Source: Spirosoma taeanense (GTDB lineage: Bacteria > Bacteroidota > Bacteroidia > Cytophagales > Spirosomataceae). Taken from it: a DNA stretch of 64,000 nt. The notes under the pieces were generated by a model. The model made no database searches, had not been told where the DNA came from, and saw nothing but the letters and a program-made list of their open reading frames with translations. Below, piece after piece: positions 53,426 through 62,628 of the stretch. The position numbers and the translations under genes are program-made. The stretch's first letter is position 1. Each line of letters opens with the position of its first letter. The stretch lies in contig NZ_CP053435.1 of the NCBI RefSeq assembly GCF_013127955.1, positions 3,509,001-3,573,000 on the forward strand, written 5' to 3'.

Positions 53426-53459
53426 TTGGCCCGTTTCCCAGCCGAAACTATTAGTTTTG
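53426..53459 (+). promoter_or_regulatory. Candidate promoter of the ftsX operon
   Basis: TTGG (53426-53429) and TAGTTTTG (53452-53459). The -7 box is a full match, but the 23-nt spacing from TTG is longer than usual. The start point would be ~15 nt before ATG 53480. Confidence 0.4.
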
Positions 53460-53479
53460 TCTCATAACACGAACCCTGA

Positions 53480-54361
53480 ATGGCTCGTAAAAAAAAGAAA
53501 GTAGGTACGTACCCCAGCGGCATGATTTTGTTTAGTCTGACGCTGGCGCTGTTTTTAGTTGGTTTCTGCGGGATGCTGGCCATTCAGTCCAAAAGACTAG
53601 TCACCTATATCCGTGAGAACTACGAAATGCGGGCGTTTCTGGATAAGGACCTCGACACCCGGAAGCTGACCAGGCTGCAGCGGACCATTGCCGAACGGCC
53701 CTATATCCTAAAAACCAGCGACTCCGCTCAGATTAGCTTTGTACCTAAGGACGTAGCCGCCAAAGAGTTCATTGCCGAAACGAAAGAAGACTTTTCGAAG
53801 TTTCTGGGCGAAAACCCACTGCGCGACAGCTACCGGATCAAGCTCAACGAAGAGTATTTTGAGGAAACGAAACTGCAGCAGGTAAAAGAAGACCTGGAAC
53901 AGATAGACGGCGTATTTGAGGTAGTGTATCAGGAAAATCTGGTGGACAACATTAATCGGAACATTACAAAAATCTACGCGGTTATGTCGGCCTTTGCGCT
54001 GATTCTGCTGATAATTATTGTCGTTCTGATGAACAATACGATCCGACTGGCGCTGCATTCCCAGCGGATGCTGATCCGAAGTATGCAGCTGGTTGGCGCA
54101 ACAAACGGCTTTATCACACGCCCTTTTCTGGCGCGGGGGATCTGGCAGGGGTTTCTGGCTGGGGTGATTGCCGTAGCGCTTCTGCTGGCGGCCCTGCAAC
54201 TCGCCATTCGCAATCTGCCCGAACTGGCGATGTTTCAGGACCCCGAAAAACTGGCTATGCTGATGGCAGGCATCGTTGGATTAGGGGTTATCATTGGCTT
54301 TTTAAGCACGTATCAGGCTGTAAACCGGTACCTCGGCCTGAGCCTGGACGAATTATACTAA
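53480..54361 (+). CDS. ftsX: Cell-division ABC transporter permease FtsX
   Basis: 293 residues. One N-terminal transmembrane helix (MILFSLTLALFLVGFCGMLAIQS), an extracytoplasmic FtsX domain (~40-170), then three helices, with the family loop VLMNNTIRLALHSQRMLIRSMQLVGAT. With FtsE it controls peptidoglycan hydrolases at the septum. ftsE is not adjacent, which is usual in Bacteroidota. First gene of a ftsX-DUF3098-uppP-truB-ribF run. Confidence 0.93.
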   Translation: MARKKKKVGTYPSGMILFSLTLALFLVGFCGMLAIQSKRLVTYIRENYEMRAFLDKDLDTRKLTRLQRTIAERPYILKTSDSAQISFVPKDVAAKEFIAETKEDFSKFLGENPLRDSYRIKLNEEYFEETKLQQVKEDLEQIDGVFEVVYQENLVDNINRNITKIYAVMSAFALILLIIIVVLMNNTIRLALHSQRMLIRSMQLVGATNGFITRPFLARGIWQGFLAGVIAVALLLAALQLAIRNLPELAMFQDPEKLAMLMAGIVGLGVIIGFLSTYQAVNRYLGLSLDELY

Positions 54362-54454
54362 TAAAGACTGCAGATCCGTCGCGAATGGCCTATCAGGGCC
54401 GATGAACTTCGGACCAGTTTTAGGGTTACATAAGAAGATAACTGACTAACGAAC

Positions 54455-54811
54455 ATGGCAAAAGACAAACCATATGGCTCGACCACGCTGACGCGCGAGG
54501 ACCCTGCTCAGAAAACGACGTCGGCTACTCCAGCCGCGTCGTCTGCCAAACCCGCCCCCGTGCGGTCGTCGGTTGCCGATTCTGAACCGAACCGGCGGAC
54601 CAATTCACGTGAAGTTGCGCTGCCCTTCGGTCGGAAGAATTATACGCTGATGCTGATTGGCATCGGGGTTATTCTGGCCGGTTTTTTCATCATGAGTCTC
54701 GACAAAGAAGAATTTGGCTTCGGTTTTCTGGGCCTGACTCTTGGCCCAATTGTGGTCATGAGTGGCTTCATTCTGGAGTTTTTCGCCATTCTAGCCCGAC
54801 CCAAGGCGTAA
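54455..54811 (+). CDS. DUF3098 membrane protein
   Basis: 118 residues. A disordered, Ala/Pro/Ser-rich N-terminus (~1-55) is followed by two transmembrane helices (YTLMLIGIGVILAGFFIMSL and LTLGPIVVMSGFILEFFAIL) of the DUF3098 family. It is conserved directly after ftsX in Bacteroidota, so a cell-division or envelope role is likely but not shown. Confidence 0.88.
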   Translation: MAKDKPYGSTTLTREDPAQKTTSATPAASSAKPAPVRSSVADSEPNRRTNSREVALPFGRKNYTLMLIGIGVILAGFFIMSLDKEEFGFGFLGLTLGPIVVMSGFILEFFAILARPKA

Positions 54812-54812
54812 A

Positions 54813-54894
54813 AGTTGTATAGTTGCAGAGTTATAAAGTTGTAAAGTTTTCCTCCGACAACTCGACAACCTTATAACTTTGCAACGCTATAACT
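54813..54894. repeat. Intergenic hairpin of 8-nt words before uppP
   Basis: The 36-nt arms 54813-54848 and 54859-54894 pair imperfectly (about four fifths) around a 10-nt loop. The left arm is a tandem of words like AGTTGTAT, AGTTGCAG, AGTTATAA, AGTTGTAA (period 8). It fills almost the whole gap between the DUF3098 gene and uppP. Confidence 0.75.
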
Positions 54895-54901
54895 CTCCTG
54901 A

Positions 54902-55747
54902 ATGGACCTGATTCACGCTATTGCGCTGGCCATCATTGAGGGGCTGACCGAGTTTTTACCGGTTTCCTCGACGGGCCACATGATTATCTACTCCTCGCTG
55001 GCTGGTATTGCCGGCAATGAATTCACCAAACTCTACACCGTCGACGTTCAGTTCGGCTGCATTCTGTCGGTGCTGGTGCTGTATCACCGCCGATTCCTGA
55101 CCGACACCCGTACGGGCGACGTGCCCCTGCCAGACTGGGTGATGCGCCTGCCCCAGCGCTTTCAGCGGCTGGCCGACTTCTACGTCAAGATTCTGATTGC
55201 GTTTCTGCCGGCGGCCGTCATTGGTTTTCTCCTGAACGACTTTATTGATTCATTGCTTGAGGATGTTCGGGTTGTGGCCATAAGCCTTCTGCTGGGCGGT
55301 ATTGTGCTGGTGTTCATTGACCGCATTGCCAACCGCCAGACTAAAGACCGTGACGTAACGGCTCCTGATGCGCTCAAAATCGGTTTTTTCCAGTGTATTG
55401 CCATGATTCCCGGCGTATCGCGGTCAGCCGCTACGATCATTGGCGGCATGTTTCAGGGGCTGACGCGGACGCAGGCGGCTGAATTTTCGTTCTTCCTGGC
55501 CGTACCGACCATGGCAGCAGCCTCGGGCTACAAACTCCTTAAGACATATAAACTACTCCAACCCGCCGATTACCAGACGCTCCTGATCGGCAACGCGATT
55601 GCCTTTGTAGTTGGTCTGCTCGCCATTCGGGGATTTGTGGGTTTCCTGACCCGTTACGGCTTCAAGGTATTCGGTTATTACCGGATCGCGCTGGGGTTGC
55701 TGCTGCTGGGCCTGGTAGCCGCCGGGGTTAAGTTGGACGTATTATAA
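54902..55747 (+). CDS. uppP: Undecaprenyl-diphosphatase UppP (BacA)
   Basis: 281 residues, about eight membrane helices. Motifs: IEGLTEFLPVSSTGHM (N-terminal Glu-rich site) and PGVSRSAATIIGGM (second site with the catalytic Ser/Arg region). It recycles undecaprenyl pyrophosphate to the monophosphate carrier for peptidoglycan synthesis. The start lies 7 nt after the hairpin, so that structure could affect its translation. Confidence 0.95.
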   Translation: MDLIHAIALAIIEGLTEFLPVSSTGHMIIYSSLAGIAGNEFTKLYTVDVQFGCILSVLVLYHRRFLTDTRTGDVPLPDWVMRLPQRFQRLADFYVKILIAFLPAAVIGFLLNDFIDSLLEDVRVVAISLLLGGIVLVFIDRIANRQTKDRDVTAPDALKIGFFQCIAMIPGVSRSAATIIGGMFQGLTRTQAAEFSFFLAVPTMAAASGYKLLKTYKLLQPADYQTLLIGNAIAFVVGLLAIRGFVGFLTRYGFKVFGYYRIALGLLLLGLVAAGVKLDVL

Positions 55748-55800
55748 CAAATTGCGAATTGACTCTGCCTGAGTCCGTTTCCCAATTTCAAGTTTATCCT

Positions 55801-56505
55801 ATGCAACCAGACGAAGGGCAGGTTATCTTGATTGACAAGCCGCTTACGTGGACGTCGTTTGACGTAGCCAATAAGCTGAAATACGCCTGTAAATTCAAAA
55901 AAATCGGTCATGCCGGAACGCTCGACCCACTGGCTACGGGCCTGTTGATTCTATGCACCGGCAAGATGACCAAGCAGATCGATCAGTATCAGGCGCAGGA
56001 GAAGGAATATACCGGTACGCTCGTGCTGGGCAAAACGACCCCCTCGGTTGACCTCGAAACCGAGTTCGACGCCGAATTTGATCTAAACGGCATTACGTCC
56101 GAACAGATTCAGGAAGCGGCCCGCCAGCTGACGGGCGAGATTCTGCAGGTGCCGCCGATTTACTCGGCTGTGCGGGTTGGCGGTGAACGGCTCTACGAAA
56201 AAGCCCGGCGGGGCGAGACAGCCGAGATAAAGAGCCGCCAGGTAACCGTATCGCTTTTCGAGACCAGCGCGGAGCGGTTTCCGGAGGTAGACTTCCGGAT
56301 TGTCTGTTCCAAAGGCACGTATATTCGCAGCCTGGTGCGCGACCTGGGTCTGCTGCTTCAAAACGGGGCCTATATGAGTGCCCTGCGCCGAACCCGAATC
56401 GGTAGTTTCTGGGTTCACGAGGCCGACACGATTGAAGGTTTCATCAGCAAGTGCCGCGCCGAATCGACCAGTGCCAATCTGCCTCTATCTTCCTCAACGC
56501 TATGA
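55801..56505 (+). CDS. truB: tRNA pseudouridine(55) synthase TruB
   Basis: 234 residues from ATG 55801; an upstream TTG at 55759 would add 14 residues before the conserved VILIDKPLTWTSFDV. The catalytic Asp is in GHAGTLDPLATGLL, and KGTYIRSLVRDLG is the later family mark. It makes pseudouridine 55 in the T-loop of tRNA. Its stop overlaps the ribF start (ATGA, 56502-56505). Confidence 0.95.
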   Translation: MQPDEGQVILIDKPLTWTSFDVANKLKYACKFKKIGHAGTLDPLATGLLILCTGKMTKQIDQYQAQEKEYTGTLVLGKTTPSVDLETEFDAEFDLNGITSEQIQEAARQLTGEILQVPPIYSAVRVGGERLYEKARRGETAEIKSRQVTVSLFETSAERFPEVDFRIVCSKGTYIRSLVRDLGLLLQNGAYMSALRRTRIGSFWVHEADTIEGFISKCRAESTSANLPLSSSTL

Positions 56506-57440
56506 TGGTTCATTACGGTCTTGACGACCTTCAGCCCCTCCCCTATGCCGTTGTCACAAGCGGCACCTTCGACGGCGTTCACCGGGGTCACCAGACGATT
56601 CTGGCGCGCCTGACCGAAGTCGCCAGAACCAACGGCGGGCAATCGGTTCTGATTACTTACTGGCCGCATCCGCGCACAGTCGTCTCCAACGATAGCCAGA
56701 ATTTAAAGCTGCTGACGACCCTGGACGAAAAAATAGAGCTGCTGGAACAGGCCGGCGTCGATCATCTGGTGGTAATTCCCTTCACACGGTCGTTTTCACA
56801 GTTAACATCCGAGGAATATATCCGCCAGATCCTGATTGAGAAAATTGGCACTCAGAAACTGGTGATCGGCTACGACCACCGCTTTGGCCGCGACCGCGAG
56901 GGCGGGTTCGACTACATCAAGGCGCACCAGGCTGAATATGGGTTTGGGGTTGAAGAAATTCCTCGTCAGGACGTAGAAGCCGTGGGCGTAAGTTCATCGA
57001 AAATTCGGGCCGCCCTGAACGAAGGTTATGTTCAGATTGCGAACCGGTTTCTGGGGCGTCCCTATAGCCTGACCGGAACGATCGTGAAAGGCCAGCAGCT
57101 TGGCCGCACGATTGGTTTTCCGACGGCCAACATGCAGGTCGACGATCCCATTAAGCTCATCCCCGCCAATGGCGTCTATGCGGTATTTGTGTTGCATGGA
57201 GGCCAGACGTATGGCGGCATGTTAAACATCGGCTTTCGCCCGACGGTGGCGGGTACGCATCAAACCATCGAAACCTATATTTTCGATTTCGACAAGGAGA
57301 TTTATGGCGAACATATGACGCTCGAGTTCTATGAGTTCTTACGTCCCGAAAAAAAATTTGATGGTTTACCGGCCCTGGTCAACCAGTTAAAGCGTGACGA
57401 TCTGTCGGCGCGGATTGCGCTGGCGACAGCGAGCAGATAA
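56502..57440 (+). CDS. ribF: Bifunctional riboflavin kinase/FAD synthetase
   Basis: 313 residues from ATG 56502. The N-terminal FAD synthetase domain has SGTFDGVHRGHQTIL, the nucleotidyltransferase H-x-G-H site, and VGYDHRFGRDREG. The C-terminal flavokinase domain has GRTIGFPTANMQV and the GVYAV and NIGFRPTV segments. It makes FMN then FAD. Coupled to truB; a terminator follows. Confidence 0.95.
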   Translation: MMVHYGLDDLQPLPYAVVTSGTFDGVHRGHQTILARLTEVARTNGGQSVLITYWPHPRTVVSNDSQNLKLLTTLDEKIELLEQAGVDHLVVIPFTRSFSQLTSEEYIRQILIEKIGTQKLVIGYDHRFGRDREGGFDYIKAHQAEYGFGVEEIPRQDVEAVGVSSSKIRAALNEGYVQIANRFLGRPYSLTGTIVKGQQLGRTIGFPTANMQVDDPIKLIPANGVYAVFVLHGGQTYGGMLNIGFRPTVAGTHQTIETYIFDFDKEIYGEHMTLEFYEFLRPEKKFDGLPALVNQLKRDDLSARIALATASR

Positions 57441-57466
57441 CAAAACCGGATTCTTCGGGTTCTTTT

Positions 57467-57504
57467 AACCAAAATCGCTGAGCTGGCTCAGCGATTTTGG
57501 TTTT
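57467..57504 (+). terminator. Strong terminator after ribF
   Basis: The 17-bp arms 57467-57483 and 57486-57502 are followed by T residues (57501-57504). Confidence 0.85.
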
Positions 57505-57536
57505 AGGCAATTTATTAACCTAATAGACTCAACGCT

Positions 57537-57887
57537 ATGCGCTTCATCCCTACCAACGTCCACGGCGTCCTGGATTACGTCAGTGGCGGTTTATTTCTGG
57601 CTTCGCCCTGGCTATTTGGCTTTGCCGATAAACCAGCCGCTAAGTGGGTTCCGGTGGCTGCGGGCAGCGCGGCCCTTTCCTCCTCGCTGTTCACGGATTA
57701 TGAACTGGGTGCCATCCGAAAAATACCCATGCCTGCTCATCTGGCCTTAGACGTAGCCGAGGGCGTTATGCTAGCCACGTCACCCTGGCTGTTTGGTTTC
57801 GCCAAAAAAGTATATATGCCTCATCTCCTGTTTGGCGTTTTTGCCATTGGCGCCGGGCTATTAACCAAAACAAGCCCGGAAGACTGA
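57537..57887 (+). CDS. SPW-repeat membrane protein
   Basis: 116 residues with four hydrophobic segments. Two copies of the SPWLFGFA(D/K)K motif (residues ~23-32 and ~82-91) show an internal duplication: each half is helix, SPW, helix. This matches the SPW repeat family of small membrane proteins with unknown function. Single gene between two terminators. Confidence 0.82.
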   Translation: MRFIPTNVHGVLDYVSGGLFLASPWLFGFADKPAAKWVPVAAGSAALSSSLFTDYELGAIRKIPMPAHLALDVAEGVMLATSPWLFGFAKKVYMPHLLFGVFAIGAGLLTKTSPED

Positions 57888-57970
57888 TAACCAGCACCTT
57901 TCTTGTACTGGTACTCTTAATCACCAGGAAACTTTCGGACGAATATTGAAATAAGTAAACCTCATTGTCG

Positions 57971-58003
57971 CGCCGATCTGCTCCTAGGTCGGCGTAACTT
58001 TTT
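57971..58003 (+). terminator. Terminator after the SPW gene
   Basis: CGCCGA (57971-57976) pairs with TCGGCG (57989-57994), with a T-rich tail to 58003. Confidence 0.6.
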
Positions 58004-58071
58004 CCGTACCTTCGCCTTCCCGAAGAGTACAGCAAAACCGCATCAGCGGACCAATCATTAACTAAACCGTT

Positions 58072-60339
58072 ATGCAACAGAAAATCCGGCGCGAAGACGC
58101 CCTCGACTACCACGCGAAGGGACGTCCCGGCAAACTTGAAGTCATTCCAACCAAAGAATACAATACTCAACGCGACCTCTCGCTGGCGTATTCGCCGGGT
58201 GTTGCCGAGCCGTGTCTGGCCATTGAAGCCAATCCGGAAGATGTGTATAAATACACGGCCAAGGGCAATCTGGTGGCCGTTATCAGCAATGGCACGGCCG
58301 TTCTGGGTCTGGGCGACATCGGCCCCGAAGCGGGTAAGCCCGTCATGGAGGGCAAAGGACTGCTGTTCAAGATTTACGCCGACATCGACGTGTTCGACAT
58401 CGAACTGAACACCAAGGACGTCGATGAATTCGTTCGTACGGTCAAGATTCTGGAACCTACGTTCGGTGGAGTGAACCTGGAGGACATCAAAGCGCCCGAG
58501 TGCTTCGAGATTGAGGAGCGGCTCAAAAAAGAGCTGAACATCCCGATTATGCACGACGACCAGCACGGAACGGCCATTATCTCCGGTGCGGCCCTGCTGA
58601 ACGCCCTCGAACTGGTTGGTAAAAACATCGCCGACGTTAAGTTCGTAGTCAACGGTGCGGGCGCTTCGGCCATCTCCTGCTCCAAGCTGTATCTGGCACT
58701 GGGCGCGAAGATCGAAAACTTCGTCATGTGCGACAGCAAAGGGGTGATTCGGGCCGACCGAACGGACCTTGACGAGCGGAAAGCACAGTTCGCCACCAGC
58801 CGCGATCTCAATTCGCTCGAAGAAGCCTTTGTCGGGGCCGACGTATTCATTGGGTTGTCGAAAGGCAACGTCGTCAGCCAGGATATGGTCCGCTCGATGG
58901 CGAATGATGCCATTGTGTTTGCGATGGCCAACCCCACGCCCGAAATCAGTTACGAAGATGCTACGTCAGCCCGGCCCGACATCATCATGGCAACGGGCCG
59001 CTCCGATTACCCCAACCAGGTCAACAACGTACTTGGTTTTCCGTATATCTTCCGGGGAGCGCTCGATATCCGGGCGACGGAAATTAACGAAGCGATGAAG
59101 CTTGCGGCTACCTACGCGCTGGCCGATCTGGCGAAAAAAACCGTTCCTGATCTGGTTAACCTTGCTTACGGCGAAGCCAATCTAATGTTTGGCCGGACGT
59201 ATATCATCCCCAAACCCGTTGACCCGCGTTTGCTGGCCACTGTAGCCCCGGCAGTGGCTAAAGCCGCCATGGACTCGGGCGTGGCCCGGCAGCCCATAAC
59301 CGACTGGGAAGCTTACGAAACCCAACTCGCCCGGCGACTAGGACAGGATAATCAGATTTCGCGGGTAATTCTGACGAAGGCCAAATCGGATCCCAAACGG
59401 GTTGTCTTCGCCGACGCCGAAAACCCAAAGGTGCTGAAAGCTGCGCAGCAGGTGCGCGATGAAGGGATTGCCTTCCCGATTCTGCTCGGCGATAAGGCCA
59501 ACGTACAGCAACTCATCGCCGAGAACAGTCTGGACATGGGCGATGTACCGATCATTGACCCGCGGTCACCGGAGCAGGATGCGCTGATTCAGCGGTTCGG
59601 CGATCTGTATTTCCAGAAGCGGCAGCGTAAAGGCGTCAACGCCACCGAGGCCCGCAAGCAGATGTACTACCGCAACTATTTCGGGGCCATGATGGTCGAA
59701 ACCGGCGAAGCCGATGCCCTGATCTCGGGTCTGACCCGAAATTACCCCGATACGATCCGGCCAGCCCTGCAGGTGATCGGCAAACAGAAAGGCGTTCAGA
59801 AAGTGGCGGGTATGTATATCCTGCTGACCAAGCGCGGACCGCTTTTCTTCTCCGACACGACCGTCAATTTCAACCCAACGGCGGAGGAAATTGTGGAGAT
59901 TACTGAAATGACTGCCCGCGCCGTCGAGCGGTTCAACATCAAGCCCCGCATCGCACTGGTGACGTATTCGAACTTCGGCAGTGCTAAAGGTGAAGACGCC
60001 GAAAAGATGAACCAGGCCGTTATGACGCTCCAGCAGAAACACCCCGACATGATCGTGGACGGCGAGATTCAGGCGCACCTCGGCTTTAATACCGAGCTGT
60101 TACGGCAGAATTATCCCTTCAGCAAGCTGGTCGAGGAAGGGGCCAATACGTTTATTTTCCCCAACCTGTCGGCGGCCAACATTGCTTACAACCTCATGAG
60201 CGAAGCAGCCGGCTTCGATACGATCGGCCCGATTCTGCTGGGTATTCATAAGCCTGTGTATGTGTTGCAGCTCGGTTCGTCGGAGCGCGAAATCGTCAAC
60301 ATGGTCGCCATTGCGGTGGTCGAGGCACAGGGAAAATAG
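58072..60339 (+). CDS. maeB: NADP-dependent malic enzyme with phosphotransacetylase domain
   Basis: 755 residues. The malic enzyme part (~1-420) has [11 protein letters not shown], the catalytic-Lys region, the DDQHGTAI metal segment and a nucleotide fold [13 protein letters not shown]. The C-terminal ~325 residues form a phosphotransacetylase-like domain ([47 protein letters not shown]) that in MaeB proteins is regulatory, bound by acetyl-CoA, with no PTA activity. It converts malate to pyruvate + CO2 with NADPH. Confidence 0.95.
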   Translation: MQQKIRREDALDYHAKGRPGKLEVIPTKEYNTQRDLSLAYSPGVAEPCLAIEANPEDVYKYTAKGNLVAVISNGTAVLGLGDIGPEAGKPVMEGKGLLFKIYADIDVFDIELNTKDVDEFVRTVKILEPTFGGVNLEDIKAPECFEIEERLKKELNIPIMHDDQHGTAIISGAALLNALELVGKNIADVKFVVNGAGASAISCSKLYLALGAKIENFVMCDSKGVIRADRTDLDERKAQFATSRDLNSLEEAFVGADVFIGLSKGNVVSQDMVRSMANDAIVFAMANPTPEISYEDATSARPDIIMATGRSDYPNQVNNVLGFPYIFRGALDIRATEINEAMKLAATYALADLAKKTVPDLVNLAYGEANLMFGRTYIIPKPVDPRLLATVAPAVAKAAMDSGVARQPITDWEAYETQLARRLGQDNQISRVILTKAKSDPKRVVFADAENPKVLKAAQQVRDEGIAFPILLGDKANVQQLIAENSLDMGDVPIIDPRSPEQDALIQRFGDLYFQKRQRKGVNATEARKQMYYRNYFGAMMVETGEADALISGLTRNYPDTIRPALQVIGKQKGVQKVAGMYILLTKRGPLFFSDTTVNFNPTAEEIVEITEMTARAVERFNIKPRIALVTYSNFGSAKGEDAEKMNQAVMTLQQKHPDMIVDGEIQAHLGFNTELLRQNYPFSKLVEEGANTFIFPNLSAANIAYNLMSEAAGFDTIGPILLGIHKPVYVLQLGSSEREIVNMVAIAVVEAQGK

Positions 60340-60358
60340 TTTGTTCAATACTAAACGG

Positions 60359-60387
60359 TGCCTGATGAGCGCAGCGCTCATCAGGCA
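60359..60387. repeat. Perfect 14-bp palindrome between maeB and trpS
   Basis: The arms 60359-60372 and 60374-60386/87 (TGCCTGATGAGCGC and its inverse) are separated by one base. There is no T tract, and it ends 11 nt before the trpS start. It could be a terminator without a tail, a translation-control hairpin or an operator. Confidence 0.7.
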
Positions 60388-60398
60388 TCCTTCAATGC

Positions 60399-61373
60399 AT
60401 GGCACGGATTTTAACCGGCATTCAGAGCAGCGGGCGTCCGCACCTGGGCAACATTCTGGGGGCAATCAAACCCGCCATTGACTTATCCAAACAGCCCGGC
60501 AACGAGTCGTTTCTGTTTATTGCGGATCTGCATTCGCTGACGACGATCAAAGACGGACCGATGCGTCGGGAGTTTACGCGGGCAGTGGCCGCTACCTGGC
60601 TGGCGTTTGGTCTGGACACAACCAAAAACACCTTCTGGCGACAGTCGCGGGTCGTGGAGCATACCGAACTGGCCTGGCACCTGTGCTGCTTTACGCCCTT
60701 TCCAATGCTCAACAACGCAACCTCATTCAAGGAAAAGGCTGATAAGCTGTCGGATGTAAACGCGGGTTTGTTTGTTTATCCGGTTCTGCAGGCCGCCGAC
60801 ATTCTGCTGTACGACGCCGAAATCATTCCCGTTGGTAAGGATCAGCGACAGCACATCGAAATGACCCGCGACATTGCCAGTGCGTTCAACCGGCAGTATA
60901 ACGAAGACGTGTTTGTGCTGCCCGAAGCCCGGATCGACGACCGGCTGATGACCATTCCAGGCATCGACGGGCAGAAAATGAGCAAGTCGTATAACAATTA
61001 TATCGACATCTTCCTGCCCGCCAACGAGTTGTATAAAGTGATCAAAAAGATCAAATCCGACTCGACACCCCTGGATGAGCCCAAGAATCCGGATACCGAC
61101 ATTACGTTCCAGATTTATTCGCTGTTGGCATCGGACGAGCAGACAGGTGAAATGCGACGGTTATACGAAGGCGGTAACTATGGCTACGGAACGGCCAAAA
61201 AAGCGCTTTATGAACTTATCATCGAACAGTATGCCCCGGTTCGCGAACGCTTCGATTACTATATGGCCAACAACGACGCCCTTGAAACCGAGCTTCGGAC
61301 GGGCGAAGAAAAAGCCAGCGCGATAGCCCGACGAACGCTGGCGCGCGTGCGGGAAAAACTAGGGTATAATTAA
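60399..61373 (+). CDS. trpS: Tryptophan--tRNA ligase
   Basis: 324 residues, class I, short bacterial form. HIGH-type motif SGRPHLGNILGAI near the N-terminus, KMSKS in GQKMSKSYNNY, and the DLHSLTT region. It charges tRNA-Trp. The start follows a 29-nt palindrome by 11 nt. Convergent with the next gene. Confidence 0.96.
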   Translation: MARILTGIQSSGRPHLGNILGAIKPAIDLSKQPGNESFLFIADLHSLTTIKDGPMRREFTRAVAATWLAFGLDTTKNTFWRQSRVVEHTELAWHLCCFTPFPMLNNATSFKEKADKLSDVNAGLFVYPVLQAADILLYDAEIIPVGKDQRQHIEMTRDIASAFNRQYNEDVFVLPEARIDDRLMTIPGIDGQKMSKSYNNYIDIFLPANELYKVIKKIKSDSTPLDEPKNPDTDITFQIYSLLASDEQTGEMRRLYEGGNYGYGTAKKALYELIIEQYAPVRERFDYYMANNDALETELRTGEEKASAIARRTLARVREKLGYN

Positions 61374-61374
61374 C

Positions 61375-61399
61375 AGGCTGTGGAAATCACCCACAGCCT
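61375..61399. terminator. Hairpin between convergent trpS and cell-wall gene
   Basis: The 9-bp arms 61375-61383 and 61391-61399 have a 7-nt loop. The tail is only weakly T-rich in either direction. Confidence 0.5.
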
Positions 61400-62307
61400 T
61401 ACCCGATCTTATTCTTCAGGTCGTCCCCGGCAATGATCGTGCTGATAAATTTATAGCCTTGACTGGCCTCACTAAAACGGCGGTCTGTTTCAACCAGCTT
61501 CATAAACTGCTCGTGATCCTTGGTGCTCCGGCTAACCAGACAGCCAGCGCTGGCGCGACCGATGTTGTTTGGATCGGCGTTAAAGCCTGAATGCTGATTA
61601 ATGCCGAAACCACTCCCCACGTCAATTTTATCGCCGGTACGTTTACCATCTTTATTCAGGTCTCGATGAACCGATACATTCGCGACCTGTACCAACGCTT
61701 TGTGGGCTGAGGGCGTCTGTGCCTTATGAAGGCCCACCCGCCAGGATTTATACTGTCCAAACGCAATGCGTGCTGCGCCCAATAAATTCTCGGGTTTATC
61801 AGTGAAGAACCGGCCCGGCTCCGTAGTAGCCAGCACATTCATCCGTATAGTGGGTTTATTGTCGGCGATTTCAATCACTATACGTCGGTCGTTGAATTTA
61901 TTGAACTCATCGGCATTCGGCATCCCATCCTCATTGGCCCCTTCAACGTAAACGATGTTGAGAAAACCAGGGAGTTTAGCCACCCAGAAATTCCGCAGTT
62001 GCATATACCGGATAATCCGGCTGGCAAAATCATTCCCTAACGTCAAGGGCATAAATGTATCGGCGCTGAAATCGAGTAACGACTGCGCCAGCAATACTTC
62101 AATCGTTTCATCGAGCTGAATTCCAATCTGACGGGCGTATAGACGTAAAGCCAGTTTGGACACCGGACCGAAGTCTCCATCGGCCGGAGCGTCCAGGCAA
62201 CCCAGTGTGATAAGCCGGGTCTGAATCTCGCCCGCCAAAACGGCGTCAAAGGCCAGATCTTTCAGATGTATCGTACGCCCATTGGCAATAACTTCCTGAA
62301 GTTTCAT
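61399..62307 (-). CDS. Peptidoglycan-binding protein with transpeptidase-like Cys motif
   Basis: 302 residues, no signal peptide. The N-terminus (~25-75) is a PG_binding_1-like helix bundle (IQTRLITLGCLDAPADGDFGPVSKLALRLY). The C-terminal part (~180-290) has GINQHSGFNADPNNIGRASAGC, with His239, Ser253 and Cys256 arranged as in YkuD L,D-transpeptidases (HxxG...SxGC). The middle is not recognised. It may modify or recognise cell wall, but lack of an export signal is odd and hints at a lysin- or effector-like route. Confidence 0.7.
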   Translation of the reverse strand: MKLQEVIANGRTIHLKDLAFDAVLAGEIQTRLITLGCLDAPADGDFGPVSKLALRLYARQIGIQLDETIEVLLAQSLLDFSADTFMPLTLGNDFASRIIRYMQLRNFWVAKLPGFLNIVYVEGANEDGMPNADEFNKFNDRRIVIEIADNKPTIRMNVLATTEPGRFFTDKPENLLGAARIAFGQYKSWRVGLHKAQTPSAHKALVQVANVSVHRDLNKDGKRTGDKIDVGSGFGINQHSGFNADPNNIGRASAGCLVSRSTKDHEQFMKLVETDRRFSEASQGYKFISTIIAGDDLKNKIG

Positions 62308-62562
62308 GTGTCAAATTGGTTATCAAGATGATATATAAAAGAACGGTAATTATAAGAAATGCTCTGAAGTAGTATCTGCTGTAAAATTCTCTCTCGTTTC
62401 CGGCTTTTTTGCAGGGGAAACTACCCATCTTTCAGGGTTAAATCCCCTAATTTCTCCCCCGGTTCAGTTCTGGCTTTTTTCAATATGATTTGATTATGAA
62501 CAGAGGAAACACCGACCCGGAGAGCAGAATAAAGACGGCCTGGCGGATCGCTTATTCAGCAA

Positions 62563-62592
62563 TTGGCAAGTTGCGATAGCCGACTAACTTTG
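62563..62592 (+). promoter_or_regulatory. Promoter of the sugar isomerase gene
   Basis: TTG (62563-62565), 19 nt, TAACTTTG (62585-62592): a full consensus match. The leader would be ~30 nt to ATG 62629. Confidence 0.72.
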
Positions 62593-62628
62593 CGCCGATT
62601 GTTTTCTCTGATAAACTCTCCTTTTCCA

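Larger units (their letters stand above)
53068..53479. other. 412-bp gap, divergent promoter region
   Basis: Apart from the 35-residue frame and the ftsX promoter box near its right end, I see no gene, repeat or structured RNA. Confidence 0.5.
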
